Positions 53,132 through 64,000 of a DNA stretch of 64,000 nt are shown piece after piece. Origin of the DNA: Ciona savignyi. Its lineage: Eukaryota > Chordata > Ascidiacea > Phlebobranchia > Cionidae. Every line of letters starts with the position of its first letter. Position 1 is the stretch's first letter. Below the pieces are notes generated by a model, which was not told the DNA's origin, searched no databases, and saw nothing but the letters and a program-made list of their open reading frames with translations. Where the stretch lies: positions 562,733 through 626,732 of the forward strand of contig CH003409.1 of NCBI GenBank assembly GCA_000149265.1. Reading direction: 5' to 3'. A program made the position numbers and the translations under genes.

Positions 53132-53504
53132 CAGTGCTTCCTCGATTATCCGTGCCTCGTTTATCCGGCATTCGATTATCCGTCCATTGGGTCAGATAAT
53201 AATTTATTATATAACAATGAAGTGTTACTTTACAATTTTGCTCAAGACTTGTTAATTGTCATTGTAACCTCACAAAGCTCTTATTTAACAAGACAGATTT
53301 AGAACTATTTCAATGAGAGAGGTGGAATAACTTTTGTGGGGCAATAAAATAGCCCTACTGTAAGTTTTGTTGCATTTGAATCTGCTTCTTGCTGCGTTAT
53401 TTTGGTTTAAATAAAGGAATTCAATTATGCGGTTTTTTTACTTATCCGTTTAGGTTTTGAAGAAACGCTGTCCCAACTAGACCGGATAATCGAGGAAGTA
53501 CCTG
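53132..53504. mobile_element. pogo/Tigger-like nonautonomous DNA transposon
   Basis: Terminal inverted repeats cagtgcttcctcgattatcc and ggataatcgaggaagtacct(g), with further internal tatccg words, flanked by TA on both sides (53130-53131 and 53505-53506). CAGT ends with a TA duplication are the hallmark of pogo-like Tc1/mariner elements. At 373 bp there is no transposase. Confidence 0.85.
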
Positions 53505-53779
53505 TACCGACAGTAACTTTTTATCTATAGTCACTTACAGATGCATCAGCTACTTGGCCATTTTAAAATTGATGTAGCCTAATACAGATGTTCAGGTTAA
53601 GTCTAATAATCAAGTTTTAAAGGTAATCCGTAAATCTTAGGTGAAATTTATGTAAATGAATCACATGACTGGTATATCAAATGGCATGTGGAATCTTAAG
53701 ACCTAAAGTGTATTAAAATTTTGTCACCCTCATGCAAAAGTTAAGATGCTTTAGAAATTAACGAGCACATTTTTAGTTT

Positions 53780-54190
53780 TTTTTTACCGGACTTTGTCTC
53801 AAACCCATTATTCATCTTTATCCCCGTGAATGGGAAAACCAAGGGAGTTAACACACGGGCAATCGTCAGACCACTTCGCGCCCATCGTCGGATTACCGGA
53901 GCTTTTGCAGTGTGTTGTACTGTTGTAGGCCTATATGATAGACACGTTCCTTCAATTTGGTAGAACCCATTAATGCGCTGGGTTCAGGCAACGTCCGTAA
54001 AGTGTCTTGCCCAAGAACACAACCGACTAGCTAGCGAGTTTCGCACCTGCAACCTTTCAAATGAAAGGCGACGCACTGAACCGTTAGACCAACGGGTATA
54101 TATATATATATATACCGCTCGTAATGACGAATGGTTAACGCGACCGACACATAGACCAAATTATATAGTAAAAACTCTTTACGGGAACAT
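53780..54190. repeat. SINE-S full copy flanked by SINE-T fragments
   Basis: 53780-53812: reverse SINE-T end (tttttttttaccggactttg). 53812-54095: SINE-S (tttatccccgtgaatgggaa ... gcaacctttcaaatgaaagg, cgttagaccaacggg). Then a (ta)n run and a SINE-T head at 54118 (aatgacgaatggttaacgcg). The 96-codon frame is repeat. Confidence 0.7.
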
Positions 54191-54633
54191 CACTCGAATT
54201 TGCGGACTGTTTTATGTTGTCTATGGCTACAACAGCTGGTATAAACATAACGCTTTAAACTGAGGTGCAAAGGTAATATCTGCTGTTGTTCAAAAGAAAA
54301 TATTGTATAAAACCATTGAATTTTCCTTCCATCCTTTATTTTTTAGAATTTAACCAAAGCCCAAAATGCTTTGTAAATGTTTAGTAAATCAGTTAATCTT
54401 ACGCCAATTGTTTATTAAAACTTCACCCCCCTGGTTAAAGTGGTATACCGTAACAGCTGTTTAAAAATACTACAACGTGAGAATTTTCCAGAAAATAATT
54501 TCTTCCTTGACTTTTCGCAACTGGAGTCTACCTCGATTTCGACGAATTCATGTCAGTCTACTATCTGTTTTTGATAAAAGTTGATCGCGTAGGTCTGATT
54601 AGTGGCTTATCTGGATAAAATCAAATTGTCAGC

Positions 54634-57600
54634 ATGCCTGAAGTTCAGTGTTATAACAAGTCGTGTGGAGTTAAATACGACCCAGAATTAAACAGTGATG
54701 GTAGGTTTTCATTATGAGAATGACCACATTTACGAATTATTCCTAGACTATTAAGGAAAGTTATTTATGAATCTCTTTAACACTACACTAAATTGAGGGA
54801 ATAAATCCTTGCTAAAACTATAGAAACTAATTCGTACCATACACTCAAATACTAAATTCAACCCCCAAAAAAACACTAAAATTATGCTGTTAAGTCTTTC
54901 CTGATAAAAAAGTAAACTTCCCATCATATCTGCATAATTAAACTATCGTTTGCAACAATAACGAAACAGCAATATGTAAAACAATTGACACAGATTTGTT
55001 TTAATAGGCGCATGTCAGCACCACCCAGGAAACCCAGTATTCCACGATGCATTGAAAGGATGGTCGTGTTGTAAAAAGCGAACCACAGACTTCTCGGATT
55101 TTTTAAAAATACCTGTAAGATTTGGGTTATATACCTGTAAGATTTGGTTATAAATAATTTTTTGCATCTCTTGATGGCACGCTCTAACACTTGGTTTTCT
55201 AATGACAATACAGTTTCAGCTGTTGTCTAAAATGTAATGTGCTATGTCTGTCAGCATACATAATGAGCCAAATGGTTGTAGGTTTGAAATTAGTCTCAAG
55301 TTAGTCCATTGTGTCCTTGGGCAAGCCACTTAACAGATATTGTCTGAACCCAGTGGACAACACAATACAATAGCTACAGTAACCGGAGATGTTCTGACAA
55401 ATGCTTGTCTGTTAACCCAAATGGTTTTCCCATTCACAGAAATAAACATGAATATATTCTATTCTTTGGTCACTCTGTTGTATATAAATGACTGTGACTG
55501 AGAAAAGTGTTTTTAACATTTTTGGTGGCGTTAAATGAGGGTGTTGGTAAAAGTAATAAACGCTTGAATGTCTCAAATATGCTTGAGGTAGGAATGATTC
55601 CTTATTAGCCAATATTAACCTAACTAAACAATAAAATGTTAGGGATGCACGAATGGAAAGCACAGCAATGCCAAACCAAAAGCTGAACTGAAGCCAGAAG
55701 TTAAAACTGTGAAAACAAATAATGTTTTGCTAAAGGAAACGATTGTTACCCCTCCTCCAAAACCGATAACCAACGATGTCATTGAAAGGCCAAGGTAATG
55801 TCATTTATCATGTGTGTTGTTTTGTAATTGTACAAAAATTTATTATTTTAGGATATTCGTGTTTATTACCATGAGTGGGAAATTTTAAATTGCGTAGCGC
55901 ACAAGCAATCGTCATATTACCACGCCACTCCGCACAGGAAATTGCCACATTACTGACGGGTTACCGAAGATATTGTAGTGTTTTGCGTGTGATGAAGACA
56001 TTCCTTTAATTTAATCCATCAATCAACTAGGTTTAGGCAATGTCTTTTCTGCCCTGGATTACTGACTAACTGGCATGCAGTTTCAAACCTTATAATTTTG
56101 CAAACACACTTTATAAGGTTTGATTCATTAATATTTGCTTTTAGCTTTGCACTTTTTAAGAATATATTTTGTTTTTGAATTACCTGGGGTATATTTCATT
56201 ACAGTGTTAACGAACCATTAACATGCCTTCCTGTAAAAACCACTGCATCGTATGATAAGGGCAAAGCTGCCAAAATCGATGCAGAAAAGGAAGACGGTGA
56301 AATTAAAGTCGGAACAAAATGTCGAAACGGTGGCTGCGATGAAGTAAGTTCCAAATTAGGATAGGGTGTTGATGTTTATTAATAGTTAAATCAAAATTAC
56401 AATTATTTTATCAAACATACATTCAAATATATTTTTATTAATTAAATCAGTTCGAAAAAGGTATGATTAGCTGGTATGATATTGTGTCAAACTTTTTGCC
56501 ACATAGTTTGTTAAGTTTAGCTTTGAAAGCAGTGGTTCTTAAACTTTTTCAGTCGCGCCCCCCTTGAGATTTTTGATTCATGCTCACGCCTCACCTACTC
56601 AAAAATCAAATTTACAAAAAATAGAACAATAATTTATTTGCCATTACCCTGCTTAGTGTGAAGGATGCAACTGTTTTTGGGAAACTAGTCGTTTAATTCG
56701 AGGCTTTGTTGAAGACAATGAACATCGAAGATCCAGTTTGTTACGACATTTTGTCTTTATACTCACAAGTCCCGAAAATCCACTTTCACATAAATATGTC
56801 ACTGTCATGCTCGCGCCCCCCTTGAGAAGCTTTCACGCCCCCCAGTTTAAAAACCCCTGCTCTAAAGTTAGTGTATTATGTTCTTGGACAATTACCAATA
56901 CCCTTTGGATTATTTTGTTTAACAACAACTGTACCAAAGAATTAAAAACAGCAAATACAACTTTTCTTAGACCGTGCCCTGCTTAAGGATTATCCTGGGT
57001 AACACCATTTATCTCATGTTTTGAGTTGCCTTTTATAACTTCACGTTTCCATCAACAGGTTTACGCAAATGCTCCTTGTGATGAGCATGAGTGCACGCAC
57101 CACCCAGGAAAACCAGTGTTTCATGATGGGTAAGTATGCGGGGTTAATTTAGGGGGGAAATAAACCTACGATTTGCGAATTGTGTCCCTGGTTCCACGAA
57201 TGTGAACTACAATTCTGCTGAAAATGACTGTTTGTAATACATAATATTGTTGTAACTTGTAATACATTACATTAATAATGAAAATACTAAGACAAGTAAT
57301 ATAGGCCTAAAAGGCCCATTACTTTACCACCTGATGGCCAATTATGATCAGAGAAATAACATGTCTGCAACTTCCATCATTTGATAACTTAGTGCTCCGC
57401 AAGTCCATTATATACATTAAAAAGCATATGCATTAATTTAAGCATGGTTCGTCAACAAAATTCCATTAAAATGAAATCAACCTTCGTTTTCCAGGATGAA
57501 ATACTGGTCATGTTGTCAACGCAAAACTAGTGATTTTACGGCGTTTCTCAGCCAGGAAGGTTGTAGCAAGGGAAAACATCTGTGGAGACAAGAAAAGGAA

Positions 57601-58969
57601 GAGAAGACAGTTTGCCGAATCGATTGGCACCAAACTGGACCCAACGTTATTTTGTCAATATTTGCAAAGTATGCAAATGCGGAAACTTCCAAGTGTGAAA
57701 TCAACCAAGTATACGTAAGGGGCTTTATTTAATCACATATAACAAAAAAATACAGAGAAAAAATAGTTTTGTGAACAGTTTTTTTCTTTTGAAAAAATTC
57801 TGTAAGGCAATTCCCTAAAGTTGTAATATGGTCTTGTATATTTCATTGTTTAGTAGATTTTACTGTTGTCCTTTGCAGCTGAAGGCTCATATTAATTATG
57901 AAGGAAACAAGCAATACGATCTACGTATGAACCTACATGGGGTAAGTCGTGTATAATTTAATGAATAAGATGCACCTATGTAAGGATATTTATTCTAGAT
58001 TCAAAATTAAATTCAAATATTATTCAAGGTTATTTTTGGTTTCTTACAATTGGAAATTAAAGTTTGATAAAAGAGCAAAATGGTACAGTTAGAATATAAT
58101 AATTCTATTTCAACCTGATAACTATGGATATGTAAGGGACACATGAGCTATTGCAAGGTAACTTTGGGCCCATCTACGATTTAATCGAGCTATAACAGTG
58201 GGTCAATGATTGAGAGGTTTCTACTGTTTGGTACTTTAGTAGAACCCATTAATCCACTGGTTCAAGCAAGATCCACTGAGTGTCTTACCCAAGGACATGG
58301 CCATCGACCAGTTTTAATCTTACAACCCTACGGATAAAAGGCAACGCACAAACCCACCAAGATAATAAGCCGGAAAACATGCATGTTTACTGTCATGTTG
58401 CTCTTTTGCCGATGGGGAACAGGATAAGATATTGTGTATGATTCACATGTTCTTTCGATTTAGTAGAAGCCATTATTGGCTAGGTTCTGGCAATGTCTGT
58501 TAAGTGCCTTGCCGAAGGACACAACCGACTAGCTAGCTAGGCAACTCACAAATCCACCAGACTAATCCGTTGGCAACTTACCAAATCAACTTCATATAAC
58601 AATAGTTCCACAATTGGTTTTTAAGTGTAGACAATAAAGGATTAAGCACTACGTGATCCATACATTAGGGACACAATTTGCACAAATCAGTTTTTTAGAA
58701 AAAAAAGTATTAAAGTGCTAATGAACACACGATACCATTTTTAGGTAGTTGACCCCAAACTTAGCAAAGTGACAATTTCCGGGACAAAAATTGAAGTCAC
58801 GTTACGAAAACGTGATGCAATGCACTGGAAGACTATCGGAGAAATAGAAGAAGATGAAACAGAAGAGATTGAAAAAGAAGAGAAAAAGGAGAAAGAGAGA
58901 GAGCCCGAGAAAAAGGATGAAAGTAGTGACAGTGATTTATCTGGAATTGATGACATGATTTTTGATTGA
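54634..58969 (+). CDS. CHORDC1: CHORD- and CS-domain protein (CHORDC1/melusin family)
   Basis: Exons 54634-54700, 55008-55114, 55643-55794, 56205-56343, 57059-57129, 57495-57714, 57879-57941, 58745-58969 join in phase to 347 residues, close to the 332 of the human protein. CHORD1 about 5-65 ([54 protein letters not shown]). Linker rich in Lys and Pro. CHORD2 about 147-212 ([48 protein letters not shown]). CS domain about 216-305 ([40 protein letters not shown]). Acidic/Lys tail ending [12 protein letters not shown]. CHORDs bind zinc via Cys/His; family members are HSP90 co-chaperones that also restrain ROCK2 and centrosome duplication. The exon 6 end could be two codons earlier. Exon 2's donor is duplicated. 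Confidence 0.97.
54774..54905. repeat. MITE M fragment (CHORDC1 intron 1)
   Basis: aatccttgctaaaactatag, aaactaattcgtacc, ctcaaatactaaattcaacc; truncated copy of the family with one end lacking. Confidence 0.45.
55111..55154 (+). repeat. 22-bp tandem duplication containing the CHORDC1 exon 2 donor
   Basis: atacctgtaagatttgggtt is followed at once by atacctgtaagatttggtta. Both copies carry the donor cct/gtaaga. Using the second adds 22 nt and breaks the frame, so the first is assumed functional. Confidence 0.85.
55255..56110. repeat. SINE-S copies flanking CHORDC1 exon 3
   Basis: 55255-55470 plus-head copy (gagccaaatggttgtaggtt, cattgtgtccttgggcaagc, aatggttttcccattcacag). 55850-56110 minus-head copy (aggatattcgtgtttattac, tattgtagtgttttgcgtgt, aactggcatgcagtttcaaa). 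Exon 3 lies at 55643-55794 between these inverted copies. Confidence 0.55.
56530..56859. mobile_element. hAT MITE, sister of 43751-44099 (CHORDC1 intron 4)
   Basis: cagtggttcttaaacttttt at the left; cacgccccccagtttaaaaa, cccctg at the right; shares gccccccttgaga and ttcatgctcacgcctcacct with the other copy. The duplication tttgaaag / ctctaaag is worn (5 of 8). An 82-codon plus frame here is repeat. Confidence 0.85.
58205..58590 (-). repeat. Two SINE-S fragments (CHORDC1 intron 7)
   Basis: 58205-58380 (ttggtactttagtagaaccc, attaatccactggttcaagc, cacaaacccaccaagataat). 58430-58585 (ttgtgtatgattcacatgtt, agtgccttgccgaaggacac, aaccgactagctagctaggc). Confidence 0.55.
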
Positions 58970-59500
58970 TGACAAACAATTTTGTAAAATATTTATTTAA
59001 TGAGGCTGCACTTTTTTAAAATTATTTGTACTACTGCTGTAATCAACCATATTCCAGCCATTAGCATGCTTTCTGGTATTGGTTGTAAATGCAATTTTAA
59101 TTGTATTTGGCAAACCTATAGTTTATACTTCAAAGTGTTTTGTAAAAAATGTACAAATACAATTTTTGTGATAATATCATATTTAAATTTATAAAAAAAA
59201 TTCAAATAACCTAAAAGGGAAATTAATCATTTTTAGTCGCTTAATAACAAAAATAATGGTGATGCAATAATGATATTACAAAGTGCATGCATAACCCAAT
59301 AAGTGGCAGCACGAAACACAAAATGAGGGTTTTGCAATGAATGGTTTAATAGTTCACAGAGCCCAGTGTCGATGACCAGCCATAACAGTTATGACTGGGA
59401 AAAAGAGGAAACACAACAATATAAGTAAGATTTTGTGAGTACGATAGCTTTCCCTCTTCTCCTGTTCGGAACAAGCATTTTGATAAATAATTTTTGTAGA
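58970..59500. other. CHORDC1 3' region, no gene
   Basis: AT-rich. No canonical AATAAA could be placed within the first 200 bases after the stop. A 64-codon plus frame at 59000-59194 looks like untranslated sequence (long Cys/Phe/Ile mix, no splice support). Confidence 0.35.
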
Positions 59501-59501
59501 A

Positions 59502-59800
59502 ATAGGATAGGATATTCATGTTTATCCCCGTAAATGGGAAAACTAAGGGGGTTAACACACGGGCAATTGTCAGATCACCTCAAGCCCATCGTCGGTTTGC
59601 TGGATCTATTGCAGTGTGTTGTGCATGATAGACACGTTCCTTTAATTTGGTAGAACCCATTAATCCGCTGGGTTTAGGCAATGTCCGTAAAGTGCCTTGC
59701 CCAAGGACACATCCGATTAGTTAGCGACCAGTTTCGCACCTGCAACCTTGCGATTGAAAGGTGATGCACTTAACCGCTAGACCAACTGGCCGGACCAGAA
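59502..59800 (-). repeat. SINE family S, near full length, between convergent genes
   Basis: aggataggatattcatgttt, atccccgtaaatgggaaaac, cccatcgtcggtttgctgg, tagaacccattaatccgctg, acatccgattagttagcgac, aaccgctagaccaactggcc. Close to the 37307 and 53810 copies. Confidence 0.8.
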
Positions 59801-59828
59801 ATGTAATATAGGGAAAATTAACAACTGC

Positions 59829-59834
59829 TTTATT
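59829..59834 (-). promoter_or_regulatory. Candidate poly(A) signal for the coiled-coil gene
   Basis: AATAAA on the minus strand (caagaataaagcag), about 235 nt beyond the TGA at 60068. It lies just outside the SINE-S copy. Confidence 0.45.
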
Positions 59835-60067
59835 CTTGTGGGTCTGATTTTTCATGCATATTATAGGGCTAATCGGTTTTAACATGTATGTAACCAGCAT
59901 ATAAATATTAAGTTTTCCAGCAAAATGTAATATGTGGAACATTACCAATCGTGTCAATACTTGTGTGGATCTGATTGTATGCACATAACATTGCTAACCA
60001 TGCACTTTCACACAAATGGACCCCAGGTTCCATTCTTTAAACAGTCCCATATTTCACTTTAAATTGA

Positions 60068-62484
60068 TCACAACTCTGGTAGAGTAATGCTGTCCAACAC
60101 ATGCTGTGTATCATCATACATCTTGTCCAGCTCAGCAAGACTTCGTAACATGTCTTCCACATTACCAGCAGCTTCTTTCTTTGAGCTTTCCATTTCTTCA
60201 AAAAACTTGTCATCGATCTGTTGGCAAAACACATTATTTCCTCATTATTGTGGTGCATTATATATCACCTACCTTCATTTGTGTACCAGAAATTGGGTCA
60301 AAGTTCATGTTTTCTAATTTTTCAACCAGTGCCAATTTCTGGGCAGTTAACTTTTCTTTTTCTTCAATAAGTTTGGTTTCTAAAATTGGTTTAGTTTCAT
60401 AAGTTACCAATCAATGTATAAACGAATTAAAAGCGAAAGCGAACAACCTTCTGGGCCCAACATGTTATGGTATTCATGTTTATCCCCATAAATGGGAAAA
60501 ACAAAGGGATGTTAACACACAGGTAAATGTCAGATTACCTCGCGCTCATCGTTGGTTTACCGAAGCTATTGCAGTTTGTTTTGTATGATTGAGACAATCC
60601 TTCAGTTTAGTAGCACATATCATTCCACTGGGTTCAAGCAATATTTGTTAAGTGCCTTGTCCAAGGACACAACCGACTAGCTCGGGATTGCAACCAGTTT
60701 CAAACCTGTAGCCTAGCATGGAAAGGCGACGCATTAAAAAACAAGCTAATCGCTCGAATCAAAAAGATTGCTATGATGATTTTCATGCTTGTTTTTGCTG
60801 ACATTTCGATGTGTTATAAGCTACATAAGAGCCAGAAAGGTGATAAGATATTCAAGTTTGTCGTATTACAGTTCCATCACCGGATCCCATATTGCACTGT
60901 CTTGTGTATTATTGAGACATTACTAGTTTAGTTTAAGCCATTAATCTACTGGTTTCAGGCAATGTTCACTAAATGCCCAAGAAGACAAGAATCAGCGGCT
61001 AAATTTAATCCCGCAACTTCTTTACATAACAAATGGAAAATTACCCCATGTATTTTCAACCAAAATCCTGCATAGAATTATTACCATTAAGTTTAAGTTC
61101 CATAATATCGTTTTCTTTTTCATGATTAACATGTTTCAAGTGAGTGAAGTTTAGTTTTGTGTCTTCCAACTCAGATTCAATTTCCTTCAGTTTGACCTGG
61201 AGAGTCTGTTCTGACCTGAAAGAGAAAAATGTTGCATTAAACGACCCATAATTTTCCGATTCATAGATGTCAAACAACAGGAGTAGATTGCAAAACCATC
61301 CTACAAATTGCAGATTGGTCCTTCAATGTGAATTGAACTAAATGGTAAAATGACTTTAACTTCACAATTTTATCCTAAAAAAATTAGAATACTAAATTTA
61401 CATGCATTAGAACTAAAACATTATAATTCACTTTTAAATTCCTGGCAACACAACAATGGTTGTTGTGATCTTATGAGGTGTGATTATAACTGGGGAACTG
61501 ACACTAGCCTTGTTAAATATGTTTTAACTTTTAAGTTCTTTTTATTTTACTTAAATTTCGCACGTTTTAAGTTTAGAATTACTTCCATCTGCTGGTCAGA
61601 TGCATTGCCACACCAGCAATACAACTTATATCTAACAATATGAGAGGAGTGTTAAAGTGATAAAAAACAAACAAATAATTTCTGTGCACCGCAAAACCAT
61701 ACGAAAGTTCATTGATGGCACAAATGAGGATAATCTTGCGACACGCAAACACTTTTTTAAAAATATACCATTTAGTCCGTAAAAATGATGGTTTATAACA
61801 AATAATGTAACCAAAAAGTAAAAATTACACCGTGTTTACTGTTGGAGCAAATGTTTTCTTGTCAAAATTGGGGCAACACTAAAAGGAGGAAAGGAAATAA
61901 ACTGCTTAGTAAAACTATAGAAAGTAAATCTTACACTGTCCTAAAGACTAATCTCAACCCCAAACCAACTAACGCTAACTTTAACTCCGAAACTAAGTAA
62001 CTATAGATAAGTTTAACCCTAGCACTAAAACTAACCCAAACCCCCTAATCTTTAGTTTAATGTGCAGTTTTCCTCTTTTCTTCCTTTGAAAATGTGCAGT
62101 TTTCCTCTTTTCTTCCTTCTTTTCTTCCTTTTTTTCTTTCTTCTTTTATTCCTTTTTTTCTTCTAATTCCCCCCTTAATCTGCCTTAAGGTTATCACACA
62201 TAGTCTATATCTTACCTTTTAATCTCTGATATTCCCCTTCTATCAGCGCCAGTCTTTTTGGGCGGGCCATTATGTTTTCCAGGTGGTGATCCAACAGTCT
62301 GCTGTTTGACATGTTTTTCACCTTTTTTCTTCTTGTACGGCGGGAGTACTATTTCTGGTATATCCGCATTTTTAGCATTTTTCTTTGATTGTGGATCTAC
62401 ATTTTCTTGCATAGGAAGTTTGATTTCCTTTTTACACACGTTGGCTTTTGGAATGCATCTAGGAATTCGGGATGGGGAAGGCAT
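60068..62484 (-). CDS. Small coiled-coil protein, possibly kinastrin (KNSTRN/SKAP)-like
   Basis: Four exons in agreeing phase: 62484-62216, 61215-61085, 60379-60273, 60217-60068, giving 218 residues. The first 90 residues are basic and low-complexity (KKKKGEKHVKQQ, PPGKHNGPPKKTGADRRG), likely disordered. About 91-160 is a heptad-rich coiled coil (LQVKLKEIESELEDTKLNF, KLIEEKEKLTAQKLALVEKL). The acidic helical end includes KLENMNFDPISGT and FFEEMESSKKEAAGNVEDML and ends TLPEL. A basic N-terminus, coiled coil and a (L)xxxFDPxxG-type turn recall kinastrin, a spindle/kinetochore adaptor, but the similarity is by eye and short; other small coiled-coil proteins fit as well. It is convergent with CHORDC1, about 1.1 kb between stops. 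Confidence 0.8.
60465..61030 (-). repeat. Two SINE-S copies in intron 2 of the coiled-coil gene
   Basis: 60465-60770 (gtattcatgtttatccccat ... actagctcgggattgcaacc, ggaaaggcgacgcattaaaa). 60835-61030, more decayed (gataagatattcaagtttgt, tattgcactgtcttgtgtat, tctactggtttcaggcaatg). Confidence 0.65.
61879..62091. mobile_element. MITE family M with pyrimidine expansion (coiled-coil gene intron 1)
   Basis: Left cactaaaaggaggaaaggaa; right tgtgcagttttcctcttttc, ttcctttg. The right end is extended by cttcctttt-type repeats to about 62165, a local pyrimidine tract that ends about 50 bp from the exon 1 donor. Confidence 0.65.
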
Positions 62485-62659
62485 CGTACTATTCTTTAGT
62501 ATTAGAAAAGCAGTTCGATATAAAACGGACTAAATTTTTAAAAATTTTTAAGACTTTCAATATTTTGAATTTATTTTACTGAAGGGAGATCCCCCATTAA
62601 AGCGCGGGGAAAGTTTAGCTATAAAAAGTTGAAACAATATATGCGGAAGGGGACAACAT

Positions 62660-63180
62660 TTGCGTGTTGCCGAATTGTTAACGCGATCGTTACATATACC
62701 GTCTTACATACAAAAACGGTATTGGTAACGAGCCCATCATGACTTCGAAACTAAGAACAGTAAAAAAAAACAAAAAAAACACGAGCCCGTTATTTCACGG
62801 TGGTGTTGGCGAATGGTTAACGCTGGTGCCCTAAAAATGTTTATTAAGGGACACTAGTTAACTCTAAACCCTACCGATATCAAATTGTGTATAAAAACGG
62901 TCTTGGGTGAGATAAACATCAATATCATGAACAGTGATCGAGGTGTGTTGTGAAATATACAGCGACAAATGTGTTGTATGCACTTTATTACGTCAGAAGG
63001 GAAATTCCAGTTACGCTTCCCATGACCGGTGCGAGACCTAGGTCAAGCAAGCAGGCAATTCTCAGCAGGCGATTCGAAAAGTCAAGCAGGCAGGCAATAG
63101 CCGATAGCAGGGATCGAAATGAGGCTACCAGTGTTTCCAAATAAAAAATTATAAGTATTTTGTGAAAATTCGCGACGACG
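62660..63180 (+). repeat. SINE-T copies and unassigned sequence
   Basis: 62672-62770: gttgccgaattgttaacgcg ... catgacttcgaaactaagaa. 62807-62910: ggcgaatggttaacgctggt ... aaaacggtcttgggtg. 62940-63144 holds a 64-codon plus frame with caggcaat/gcaagcaggcaattctcag duplications; it has no exon support. Confidence 0.5.
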
Positions 63181-63210
63181 TCATTTTAATTACAGTATAA
63201 TTACAGTATA

Positions 63211-64000
63211 GGTTTCGTGTGGGGGAAATGGTTTTAAATTTACGAAAAGCAGTGAAAATAATAAAGATGTGACGTCAACAGTGGTCTGATTCGAAGCTGG
63301 TCGCTAACTCGATGGTTGTATACTCGGGCAAGGAACATTACGGATATTGCCTAAACCTGGCGCAATAATGGGTTAGGGTAATCTAATATTGGAGGCAAGG
63401 TGATCTGATGATTGCCCTTATGTTAACCCCCTAGGTTTATTACCAATATGTGGGGGCAAATGGTTTAAATTTACGAAAACCAGCGAACAGTAATACATAT
63501 ATGACGTCATTTTGCATATACCGTGTATGTTCAATTAGTCGTAAGTCCTCTTATACTTCCGACTGAATTCACTTTGAGGTATGTATGAACATCTACAGTT
63601 CACCCTCTAAACGATGGTATGTTCAGTTTTTACCAACATGTGGGGGCAAATGGTTTAAATTAACGAAAACCAGCGAAAATAAAAAAGGCGTTAGGTCTTT
63701 TTGGATATACCGTGTATGTTCAAGAAGTCCTAACTCCTCTTATACTTTCGACTGAATTCACTTTGAGGTATGTATGAACATCTACATTTCACCCTCTAAA
63801 CGATGGTGTAAATAGATATTAACAATATGTGGGGGCAAATGGTTTAAATTTACGAAAACCAGCGAACAGTAATACATATATGACGTCATTTTGCATATAC
63901 CTTGTATGTTCAATTAGTCGTAAGTCCTCTTATACTTCCGACTGAATTCACTTTGAGGTATGCATGAGCATCTACATTTCACCCTCTAAACGATGTAAGA
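63211..64000. repeat. About 190-bp tandem satellite, runs off the right edge
   Basis: tgtgggggcaaatggtttaa starts units at about 63449, 63639 and 63829 (spacing 190 and 189 bp), each continuing with acgaaaaccagcgaa, a tttttgcatataccgtgtat region, cgactgaattcactttgagg and tttcaccctctaaacgatgg. An older copy at 63219 is split from the array by a SINE-S fragment (63280-63440). Two units contain the 8-bp palindrome tgacgtca. Confidence 0.9.

Noticed and set aside
53973-54263. 96-codon plus frame
   Set aside because: Runs through a SINE-S copy, a TA microsatellite and a SINE-T head.
62258-62533. 91-codon plus-strand frame
   Set aside because: Antisense shadow of exon 1 of the coiled-coil gene, which has consistent splicing on the minus strand.

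Overview
The window is nuclear DNA of an animal: AT-rich, intron-dense, with short exons and many SINEs, MITEs and simple repeats. The mix of an invertebrate-type AHR, a CYP1-like P450, a GAT/creatine-type SLC6 carrier and CHORDC1, in compact genes loaded with short tRNA-derived SINEs, fits a tunicate such as Ciona. The species assignment is an inference, not proven by the sequence. No bacterial, viral or CRISPR system was seen.

Layout, left to right. (1) 82-1359, minus: 5' end of a secreted or membrane leucine-rich-repeat protein that runs off the left edge. (2) 1.4-7.9 kb: intergenic, with nested hAT-like and GGAGGGAAA-type MITEs, a 183-bp inverted repeat and one unassigned open stretch. 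(3) 7966-24535, minus: aryl hydrocarbon receptor (AHR). Fourteen exons were rebuilt and every splice phase agrees; the final coding exon was not found. (4) 27564-32576, minus: a seven-exon CYP1-like cytochrome P450 about 3 kb upstream of AHR in the same direction, with one reading-phase break between exons 2 and 3. (5) 32.6-38.7 kb: mostly repeats, with two exon-like minus-strand islands. (6) About 38.7-50.6 kb, plus: complete SLC6 transporter, 14 exons, about 592 residues, including a 100-N gap just before the last exon. (7) 54634-58969, plus: complete CHORDC1 orthologue, 8 exons, 347 residues. (8) 60068-62484, minus: complete 218-residue coiled-coil protein, perhaps kinastrin-like, convergent with CHORDC1. 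(9) 62.6-64 kb: SINE copies, then a roughly 190-bp satellite running off the right edge.

Common logic: AHR is the ligand-activated bHLH-PAS regulator that classically controls CYP1 genes, so its location next to a CYP1-like gene is functionally suggestive. The other genes look unrelated to one another. Several local tandem duplications fall exactly on splice sites (AHR exon 3 acceptor, CHORDC1 exon 2 donor, last SLC6 acceptor). These and the SINE and MITE load are the most distinctive features of the window. No convincing new multigene system was found.
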